Origin: Heterohyrax brucei
Taxonomy: Eukaryota; Chordata; Mammalia; Hyracoidea; Procaviidae
Direction of reading: 5' to 3'
NCBI GenBank assembly: GCA_028571685.1
Contig: CM053143.1
Location: forward strand, 53,809,208-53,873,207
DNA length: 64,000 nucleotides
The first letter of the stretch is position 1. Each line of letters begins with the position of its first letter. The position numbers and the translations under genes are program-made. The notes beneath the pieces were generated by a model that ran no database searches, was not told the DNA's origin, and saw nothing but the letters and a program-made list of their open reading frames with translations. Below are positions 55,431 to 64,000 of this stretch, in pieces.

Positions 55431-56218
55431 TTGTGGCTGACAGCCTTTAGTGGATGTGAGGAAGATATATTCCCTTATACTTCAGCCTAGGCAAAGGAAC
55501 TGTTTCTGCCCTTAGTTTCCAGCTAAGGTGAGCTGGCAGATAATTTTATTTATTTAAAACCCCCTCCCCCTGACTGCTTGCTAAATTGTTCTATTTTTGA
55601 GTCTAGGAGAATGGTTCAGAGTATGAGTAAGTATTCTTACTTCTGGCTCAGGTAATAGCATCAGACTCTAGAATCAGTCACAGTTCAAAGTGGAATAGAA
55701 GTACTGTGAAGAGGGAGAGAGGTTTTTCCCGAAAAAAATCCTTGGGTGGTAGCTTAGAGCCAATCTACTTACATTTTGGCTATCAAATGCTGTTTTCCAC
55801 CTTTCAGGAGGCATGAGTCAGCACTCTGCTGCTCAGTGTCTCCTGCTGGGGCAGATACTTTCCAAAAGCCACTGATCTGCTCACCAAGATCCACTAACCT
55901 TCAGTGACACTGATTCCCACTGTGTCACATCTAAGCAGTCTTAAGTACTTCTATACACATTCCATTTCTTCTTGATCAGATTCCTCAGCTTTCCCTTTGA
56001 TGTTCCGGATTCTTATAATGTCATATATCTCCTTGTATTATAAAGTGCTTAGCAGACACAGGGTACTAACATTTTTACCATATACCACATCTTCTAAAAA
56101 CAAATATTGTATATGTTATAGAACAAATAAATGCATGAATGAACTTTACTGTTTCAACAATCAATGGTAAAATTATGTTGAACTACCACAACAAAAAGTA
56201 GACTCACAAAATAAAAGG
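55431..56218. other. No gene recognised
   Basis: About 790 bp, somewhat richer in G+C between 55,480 and 55,930. Possibly part of an old LTR, but I cannot name it. Confidence 0.4.
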
Positions 56219-56765
56219 TCTGACAATTTTGCTTGTGAACTCATCCTAGAAGAAGTGCTACATACCTAATTGCTGAATATCACCATGGTCACCTTTGAAG
56301 TACTCCCCTTTGTAAGCTGTGTACTGATGCAAGTGCCTAGTCTACCATTCAAAGCAATTTTGGAACTCTTTCTTGAATAGACATCAGAGCTGTTGTTGTA
56401 TCACCCTTGAAGTCCTGCATGTCAAAAACAAGTCTTCAATATTTCTTTTGTCTTCAAGTAAAAAAAAAAAAGTCATTGGGGGCCAGATAGCTGAGTAGGG
56501 ATGATGTTCCCATACAGTTTTTTGTTTACTGGCTAAAAACTCTCTCACAGACAACTCTACAATTAAGTACATAAGCTTGCTACCATGCCACCATGCACAG
56601 TGGTCATTCCAGAAACAATTACAAAATTGCTTTGAAGGGTGGACTAGGCACTGGCATCAGTGCACAGCTTCCCAAAGAGGAGTACTTCAAAAATGACCAT
56701 AGTGATATTCAACAATAAGGTATGTAGTGCTTAGAACAATTAAGTTTGCAGACTTATTTGTCAGA
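56219..56765. mobile_element. Complete fold-back mariner-derived element
   Basis: The left arm begins TCTGACAATTTTGCTTGTG and goes through CTAGTCTACCATTCAAAGC to about 56,388. The right arm (about 56,600-56,765) is its inverted complement, with GAAGGGTGGACTAGGCACTGG and ending ATTTGTCAGA. The centre (56,400-56,560) is mariner sequence in antisense (GTCATTGGGGGCCAGATAG, then TTTACTGGCTAAAAACTC). Arms of about 165 bp are far longer than mariner termini. No coding capacity. Other partial copies lie at 3,780 and 18,170. Confidence 0.85.
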
Positions 56766-56784
56766 ATTTGTATGCTTTTTAAGT

Positions 56785-57000
56785 GTTAAAAGGCAAGGAT
56801 ATCACTTTGACGAATAAGATATACCAGAGCAAACTCATGATATTTTAAATCATCTCATATTCATGCAAAAGCTAGATAATGAATAAGAAAAACTGAAGAA
56901 TTAATGCATTTGAATGATGGTGTTGACAAAGAATGTTGAATGTACAGTGGCTGTAGAATGAACTAATGTGTCTTGGAAGAAATCAGAATGATGCTTAGAA
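56785..57000 (+). mobile_element. RTE 3' fragment, sense
   Basis: Matches the segment 25,790-26,000 of the sense RTE (CTCATGATATTTTAAATC, then GATGGTGTTGACAAAGAATG, TAATGTGTCTTGGAAG). It is followed immediately by an antisense RTE piece. Confidence 0.78.
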
Positions 57001-57014
57001 TTTTTTCTTTTTCT

Positions 57015-57289
57015 TTTTTTTCAGTCTTCCTTATTCATTGTCCATCTTTTATTTGTATACAAGGCAGTTGAAATGACCATAGTTTGGGTCAGGTGCACCT
57101 TAGTCCGTAAAGTGACATCTTACAGAGATCTCTTACAGAAGATTTTCCCTGTGTCATCTGCTCTCTTGACTGCTGCTTTCATGGGAATTGACTGTGGATC
57201 CAAATAGTATGAAATCTTTTACAACTTTCCTCTGTTGCTTATTTGTCCAGTTGGGAGAATTAGTTTTCATATAAAAATGATATTATTGA
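57015..57289 (-). mobile_element. RTE fragment, antisense
   Basis: TCAGTCTTCCTTATTCATTG, then GACTGCTGCTTTCATGGG and GTTGGGAGAATTAGTTTTC. It lacks about 25 bp present in the copies at 670-710 and 5,310-5,340. Confidence 0.82.
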
Positions 57290-57348
57290 ACTTCTCTATG
57301 AAGGTTTTTATTGAAGTCATCTGGATAAGCTTGTACTCATTGTCTATA

Positions 57349-57909
57349 TGCTCTGATGGTTAAAGTTATATGTCACCTTGGATGGGTCATGATTCTCAGT
57401 TGTTTGGTAGTTATAATGCAGTCTAGCAGCTATGTAATGATATAATCATCACCCTAAAGAGATCTGATACAATGCTGTGACCTCCGAGATGAAATCTGCT
57501 GTGAGTAGCCAAGGAGGTGTGACCTCCATCCAGCGTAGGCTGGAATTTCTGGCAAATCTTGCTGGCCTTTGCTTACTCTGGATCCTTCACCTGTATGCTG
57601 TTCACTTGACCTCCAGTTCTAGGTATTTGAATTAGCAGCTTACCTGGAAATCTTGAGATTTGTCTGCCTCCACAGCCTCTGAGACACTGGTCTGCTGTCC
57701 AATCTAATGATCTTGAGTTCTTCAGTCCCCACAGCTATGTGAGTCAGGAATTAGGGAGAAGAAGCTTTCAGCCTGACCTATAGACTTGGGAGTTTCAAAC
57801 CTCTACAACGGTATGAGCCATTTCCTTGACATAAATTTCTCTCTCACTGTTTCTCTCTGTCTGATACACTTCACTGGTTTTGATTCTATTCAGAACCCAC
57901 CCTAAGACA
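57349..57909 (+). mobile_element. Probable LTR (MaLR-like), sense
   Basis: Begins TGCTCTGATGGTTAAAG, continues GTCACCTTGGATGGGTC and GAGCCATTTCCTTGACATAAAT, and ends AGAACCCACCCTAAGACA. The TG...CA ends, the 560-bp length and the CTAAGACA terminus fit a MaLR-like LTR. Flanking pentamers do not match, so no target duplication is visible. The classification is from memory of similar sequences. Confidence 0.6.
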
Positions 57910-58010
57910 GGTGACTTCATACATTCTTTATCATGTATATCCACACTTTTGTTGCTTTCTTGGAAGACACATTACACACTTACATTGCGAAACAAACATA
58001 TTTTTCATTA

Positions 58011-58087
58011 TAAATAATATGAAAATTTTACAACTTTCCTCTGTTGATTATTGGTCCATTTGGGAGGATTAGTTTTCATAAAATGAT
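58011..58087 (-). mobile_element. Small RTE fragment, antisense, duplicate of 57,202-57,289
   Basis: ACAACTTTCCTCTGTTGATT, then GGTCCATTTGGGAGGATTAG. It shares with 57,202-57,289 the same internal deletion relative to other RTE copies, suggesting local duplication. 58,088-58,444 and 57,910-58,010 show nothing recognisable. Confidence 0.75.
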
Positions 58088-58444
58088 TACCATTTTATAG
58101 AATAATATAAAACACTGTGTCCCATGGAACAGAAAATAAAATACAAAATTCACCTGATTCGTAAGTGAAAATTTTCTGCATTAGATAAATATTAACATTT
58201 AGACTATTTTTGACATTTGCTTTGGTAGTATTACATTAAATTATAATCCATATAGTATTGTACTGCGTGTACACTACACTGAATCCATATTTCTGCCAAA
58301 CATATTTTAAAAATTAAGTTATAATATTATAGAAAATAAGACATAACTCTATACATGAGTGCTATGCAGTTAAAAAATTGTTGGGTGCTATCATTTCAGT
58401 TCTTACTCAGAAATTCCAGTGACAACAGAATAAATCATTGTCTG

Positions 58445-59365
58445 ACTCTAGTCATCCTCTCAACTTTACAGTGTTTGAGCCCACTGTTGCAGTGACTGTG
58501 CCAATCATCTCATCTTATTCTTTTCTGATAATGCTTTACTGTACCAAAAATGATACCATTCTCCAGGGACTGGTCCCTCTTGATACTGTGTCCAAAGTAC
58601 TTGACCCAAAGTTTCACCATCTATGCTTCTAAGGAGTATTCTGGCTATGCAGATTGTCTCATTCACTTGGAAGGTCATGGTATATTCAGTACTCTTTATC
58701 AATACCATAAATGGAAGACATAAGTTCTCCTTAGGTCTTCCTTATTCATTGTTGAGCATTCACATTGATACGATGTGATTGAAAACACCAGGGCTTCAGT
58801 CAGACGTACCTCAGCCCATAAAATGACATCTTTGCTTTTTAACGCTTTAAAACCGTCTTTTGCAGTCGATTTGCCCATGCAGTAAGTCATTCTGCTTCCA
58901 TTGGTATTGGTTGCTGATTGAAGTCAAATGAAACTTTGATAACTTCAGTCTTCTATTTATCGTGATGTTGCTAATCGTCCCCATTATGAGGATTTTTGTT
59001 CTGTTTATGCAGAGGTGAAATCCATACTGAAGGCTGTATTGTAGTCTTTGATCTCTATAAGTAACTACTTCAAGTTCTTCAATTCTCCTCATTTTCAGCA
59101 TGCAAGATTGTGTCATCTGAATATTGAAAGTTGTTAATAAATCTGTCTCCAATCTTAATGTTCTGTTCTTTTGGCACTGTATTCATAAAGTTTTTACTGA
59201 CCAGTGTTTTCCAGAAGTAGATCATCAGCTCCTTCTTTCTAGTTTGTTTCACTCTGGAGACCTCACTGAAACTTGTTCAACATGGGTAGCTCTGCTGGTA
59301 TTCAAAATACCGGTGGCATAGCTTCCACACACACAGGCCACCAGAGTACAACAAACTTGTGAGTG
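58445..59365 (-). mobile_element. Internally deleted RTE, antisense
   Basis: 58,445-59,160 is the complement of the RTE 3' third (GAGCCCACTGTTGCAGTG, CTCCAGGGACTGGTCCCTC, and GATTGTGTCATCTGAATATTG, the mutated Y-A-D-D region). Near 59,165 it jumps to the 5' UTR end (TTTTCCAGAAGTAGATCATC, then AATACCGGTGGCATAGCTTCC). The endonuclease and most of the reverse transcriptase are absent. Confidence 0.82.
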
Positions 59366-60081
59366 TTGGAGTTAAAAATTAAGTTGGTGGAATTTGTTGT
59401 AATGGTCAGTTATTCAAGTTCCCTTGCTTTTGTGCATCATTTGGGATGAGAGTTCTCATTGGTTCTTTACTAAGACATGCAGAAGACCATACCCTTGTGT
59501 TTCTGTCATGGCAAAGAATATCTTTGGCCTTTCTGGATGCCATTGGTGGATAAGGAGAGCTGAATGTACAAGATCATTCTCTCAAAATAGTTCAGATACC
59601 TGTTATCTATTAATGCAATCTGCCCTTTTCCCAAATCCATCATGTTGGATCCAGCTACATATTGAGTAAACTTAGCAAGAATTAACATCCACAGCCCTCT
59701 AATTCCTCTTACATGTTAGAATACTCCCAAGACAGCCAATGAGATAAGGACTTTCATTACATCGGAAGGGACTGTTGGAGATGGAAATCAAGGAAAATGT
59801 TGAAGTATAGTAGCCTCACAGCTTAAATGATCTTTCAGGTGGTCACTTTCATGAAGCTGAGTACACTTTGTTTCTAGCTGGCCCATTTTCATGCACTGGA
59901 GCTGATTTCAGTATCACTTAGTGTCTTAATAATTCCGGTCAACCCAGGTGCTCATTTTTCCTTATATTCTGTCTGCCCAGCATCTGTGGGTTTTTGCTTT
60001 GGACAACTAGTGCCCTGTTTTGTTGATGTTCTAAGAACGTACTTACTTCACTCATTGGGTAAACTTTTCCTGAACTTCATC
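59366..60081. other. No gene recognised
   Basis: About 700 bp. Short open frames (59,424-59,669 and its complement) show no domain that I recognise. Confidence 0.5.
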
Positions 60082-62125
60082 CATGGTGGACAAGTTTTAG
60101 TGGAGTTGCCAGATAAGATACACTAGAAACAAGCACATTGTAATCTACTTCCAAAATAGATTGCCCAGTGAAATCTTTAAGGATAGTAGCAGAGCATTGT
60201 CCGATACTGTTCTAAGGGATGAATCCCTCAGGTTGGAAGACACTCAATATATGACTTGGTAAGAACTGCCTTCTGAAAGTACAGTTGAATTTAAGGAAGT
60301 AGATGAAGAAAAAATTCCAAGACATTCAATTAAGGATGTGTCATGACTTAAAAATGAGAGAAAACAGCTACAAATATGAATTAGTAATCAGAATGTGAAA
60401 TTCACTAAATATGAATCAATGAAAATTTAAAGTAATCGACAACAAAACACAAAAAGCTTGATATTGCAGTCATCAAAGAGCTGAAATAGACTAGTACTGG
60501 CTATTTGAATCAAACATTCATATGGTCTACTATGCTATGAATGGCAAGTTGAGGAGAAATGGTGTTATATTCTTCCTCAAAAAGAACTTTTCAAGATCCA
60601 CCATCCTGAACTATAATAATGTCACTCATAGGATGGATAACATCCATGTATTACAAGGAACACCAGTTAATACAGTAAGAATTCAAATTTACATCTCAGC
60701 CATGAATGGCAAGATGAAAAAATTTAACACTTTTATCAAATTCTGCTGTATGAAATTGATCAAACATGCAATCAAGATGCATTGCTAGTTATTGGTGATT
60801 GGAATATGAAAGTTGGAAACAAATTAGGAGGTACAGAACTTGGAAAATATGACCTCAGTGATGCAAATGATGCCAGAAATCACGTGATAGAATTTTACAA
60901 GACGATGACTTATTTATGACATACAGCTTTTTTCAACTATGTAGATGGTGATGCTAAGTGGCCGTTGTCAGATAGAATACACAGGAATCAAATTTACTAC
61001 TTCTATAGAAAGAGACAATGGAGAATCTCAATATTGTCAGTTGGAACAAGGCAATATCTGAACACAGAACACAATTTCTCATACGGAAGTTCAAACTGAA
61101 ACTGAAGAAAATTTGAAAAAGCCCATAAGAGCCAAACATGAACTTGAGTATATCCTGCTTGAATTTAAAGACCATCTCAGGAATCGATCTGACACAACGA
61201 ACACTAACAACTGCAAAGCAGACAAACTGTGGGCTGATGTTAAGGATATTATACATGAAGAAAACAAAAAGTCATTAACCAGACAGAAAAGAAAGGAAAG
61301 TCCAAGAGGAATCTCAGAACACACTCTGAAACTTGCTCTTGAATGTAGAACAACTACAGTAAATATAAGAAACAATGAAGTAAAAGAACTGGACAGAAGA
61401 TTTCAAAGGGTGGCTTGAGAAGACAAAGTATAACAAAATGTGCAAAGGCTTGGATTTAGAAAGCCAAAAAGAAAGAATGCATTCTGTGTTTCTCAAGCTG
61501 AAAGAACTGAAGAAAAAAATTCAAGCCTCAGGTTGCAATACTGAAGGATTCTGTGAACAAAATATTGAACAACACAGAAGACATCAAAAGAGGATGGAAG
61601 AGATATATGAATTGAGTTGTATCCCCCGTAAACAACCTGTGATACTTAGATTACACAACTTTGCTGAAAATAAAGAGGACTTGAAGGGCTTACTAATGAA
61701 GATCAAAGACTAAGCCTTCAGTATGGGTTGTGGGCTACACCTTGAGGTAAAGGAAACAAAAATCCTCAAAACTATACCAATAAGCATTATCATGATAGGT
61801 GGAGGAAACAGTCAACTTGTCAAGGATTTCATTTTTCTTGGCTCCACATTCAACCCTATGCAGGCAAGAAATCTAACGATATATTGAAATGGGCAAATCT
61901 ATTGAAAAAGAATTCTGTAAAGTGTGAAAAAGCAAAGATATTTCTTTAATAATTAAGATGACTCTGACTCCAAGCAGTGTTATTTTCAGTCACCTCATAT
62001 GTGCACTAAAGGTGACAGCAACTAAGGAAGACCAAAGAAAAACTGATGCTTTGAATTATTCTGTTGGCGAACAATATTGAACACACCATGAACTGGCAGA
62101 AGAAAAATCTGTGCTGCAACAACAA
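60082..62125 (+). mobile_element. RTE-clade LINE, sense, core deleted and 3' truncated
   Basis: 5' part from GGTGGACAAGTTTTAGTGG at about 60,085. Endonuclease pieces follow (open at 60,522-60,788: MVYYAMNGKLRRNGVIFFL) and a linker (61,113-61,418). Near 61,620 it jumps past the catalytic core to GAAAATAAAGAGGACTTGAAGG. It ends near 62,125 without the usual CACCTAACAACAA tail. Confidence 0.85.
60522..60788 (+). pseudogene. RTE endonuclease fragment (decayed)
   Basis: Eighty-eight codons matching the antisense fragment at 2,673-2,428 along its whole length (FLKKNFSRSTILNYNNV against ILKKNIPRSILMYSTV; TVRIQIY against RTIIQIY). It is part of the endonuclease-like N-terminal domain of the RTE polyprotein. 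Stops on both sides; not functional. Confidence 0.75.
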
Positions 62126-64000
62126 TAAATCGAGGGAAGACCTACCTCAATTTGATTTTTTTTAATTAACTTTATTCTTAAAATATACATATATGTACCA
62201 ATAAATGAAAGGTAGTTAAATAGGTGAAATTTTCAATGACTTAAAATGTAAGCTTTAAAAAGGAAAAAGAAAAAAAATCTCTCTTTACTAGTACTTCTTA
62301 TAGTGAGATGATCTTGCTACCTATATTGAAAAAAATATGAAATTAGGGAAGACAATTTTATCACCAGTAATGAGTGACATAGACATTTGATATAATTAGT
62401 TTTTCCTAGACTTTGATCCTGTTGACCAAGAGGAGTTCTGAAAGTGGATTTAAAATCACATCATGAAATCTGAACTGTATTTTTGCCATATCCATGGCAT
62501 TTAACAGAGTCAAAATATACACATTAATACCTTAATAACATTGAATATCTGTCACTAATTTTTTAACTCAAATCATGACTTAAATATGTTAAGTCTTACA
62601 TCGATTATAGAACATTATACTATCTTTAATTTATACCAATAACAGATGTGAAAACTATTAGTGATGAAAATTCAATAGGGAATATTTTGACTGCACCTAA
62701 CGTATTCTTATACATAGGTATTTCTAATATTCTAGCTTCATATGTAAAATAACTACAGACTCTTCTGTGGAAATTCATAGTATTGTATAAACTTACTTTA
62801 TACTTATAAAAGCAAAATATTACTCATTTCAGAACTCTGGACATGAATCTTTGTCACTGGAAAATGATGTCAGATGAAAGATTAAGTAGGTATATACTCC
62901 CTTGGGATACTTTCACAAAGCTGGTATTTATTTCTAGACCCCCCACACTATGTAAAGATATAGATTTAGTAAACAAACCATTTCTGATCTCGGCAAGGAA
63001 CTTAACAGGGATTTTAAAAGTCAAACACACAGGAGCCATGCTTGACTGTGGTGGTAAAAGTAACATCTGCCTGAAAGTTTTAAACAACAGACTTTTCAAA
63101 TCATTTTAAAAGTCACAGTAGGAGAAATGACAACCATAAGCAATACCTCAGCCAGATCGGGGACATAAAAGCTGGAAGAAGTCAGTTGCACTCATGTACT
63201 GAACTCTGCTCCATTAGGAAGAAACAAGAAGGATAAGTTAATTTAAAGTTCTTATTCATCTCTGTTTACCTAGATATTTTGTGCTGATTCTGGACTTCAC
63301 TAATAAATATAAACAGACTTTAAAGAAACAAAATAATTGAGTATTACAAATAATTTTTCAAAGTCAACAGAATACCATTCAATGTACATTAATGACATTT
63401 CAAGACCAAATCTTATTGTTAAATAGTGCTTGTAAGCAGATTTTAAAGGGACATGTACAAATTAATATTGTCCTTGATGTTAAGGATGTAAGAAGAAATC
63501 CAAGAATGGAATGAGCAAACAAAAATCTGGAAATTCAAGGCTCAGATATAATCCATGCTATGTAAGCATTTTGAAACTCATTTAAATGTATTCCATTTTA
63601 TACACTGTGCCTTCAAAATAAAGAAAAACAATTTTTTCTTAATCCAATTATAAATACATTACTACCATATCTGTAATGGTACACTAAGCCTATGTTATTA
63701 TGGCTAGATAATTCACTTGATTAAAGCACTGTAAATAAGACTTAAGACACAGCACAGACAGCAAGTTATTATGCAGTTCTCTTGTAGGTTTCAATAAAAA
63801 GAAATATTTTTTCATATCACCATAAATAAGTTCTGTGTTCAGTTCTCAGAAATATAGATCACACTGGTAGCAAAAACTATGTGGAAAATGATAAATAAGG
63901 AAGAACATATGGAGGATTATAGTGGGAGGAAGTAAAAGAGACTACTGTGGTCCTCAGTAAACTTAAAAAAAAATAATGTAGTTAATAATGCATTCCCTTT
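62126..64000. other. Final stretch without recognised gene or repeat
   Basis: About 1.9 kb of AT-rich DNA. An 88-codon frame at 62,843-63,109 has no domain that I know. No repeat family is recognised. Confidence 0.5.

Noticed and set aside
1..64000. CRISPR arrays, operons or other prokaryotic systems
   Set aside because: The direct repeats present are dispersed retroposons, microsatellites or target duplications; the window is clearly mammalian nuclear DNA.

Overview
The window is repeat-dense mammalian intergenic or intronic DNA. I found no convincing host protein-coding exon and no cellular RNA gene. The repeat content points to an afrotherian mammal. There are many copies of an AfroSINE-type tRNA-like SINE (box-like motif GTGGTTAAG with a GTCGAGTC/GACTCGACGG 3' part), several RTE-clade (BovB-like) LINEs whose 3' end resembles that SINE tail, and L1s with a 3' UTR style that I associate with elephant-like genomes. 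Elephant or a close paenungulate is my best guess; the species cannot be fixed from the sequence alone.

Layout. 1-5.4 kb: an antisense near-complete RTE, a SINE, an (AC)n run, a mariner-derived fragment, and old L1 and MIR remnants. 5.4-15.6 kb: a sense RTE split by a full-length antisense L1 (7,667-14,762). 15.6-21.9 kb: a decayed mariner with visible transposase motifs, a mariner-derived miniature element, an internally deleted RTE and mostly unique sequence. 21.9-29.4 kb: MaLR-type LTRs with nested SINEs, an RTE broken by an old L1 3' UTR and by a solo LTR with a perfect 5-bp target duplication, and a cluster of SINEs. 31.9-35.4 kb: the 5' half of a sense L1 with a CpG-rich 5' UTR, flanked by target-site duplications although its 3' half is missing. 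36-43 kb: SINEs, a MaLR internal region plus LTR, and an old antisense L1 carrying a younger L1 3' end. 44.7-53.5 kb: two L1s head to head. One is antisense and lacks the 5' UTR body and ORF1. The other is sense and lacks ORF2. 54-62 kb: old L1, a mariner-derived fold-back element, several RTE pieces and an LTR. 62.1-64 kb: nothing recognisable.

Transposons are the only functional systems visible, and all their reading frames here are broken. The observation most worth a second look is a recurrent 20-30 bp micro-insertion (core GCCAAGCCAAGTGCCGTCG, or its complement). Six copies are visible. Four lie inside L1 copies whose paralogues elsewhere in this window show the empty site. The four L1-embedded copies are flanked by short direct duplications (4, 12, 4 and 4 bp). 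It looks like the last 15 or so bases of the RTE/AfroSINE 3' end with a (TTGGC)n tail. Other notable items are an L1 with its true 5' terminus fused to the inter-ORF spacer, a 3'-truncated L1 with target-site duplications that suggest internal priming, and an antisense open frame recurring in three L1 5' UTRs.
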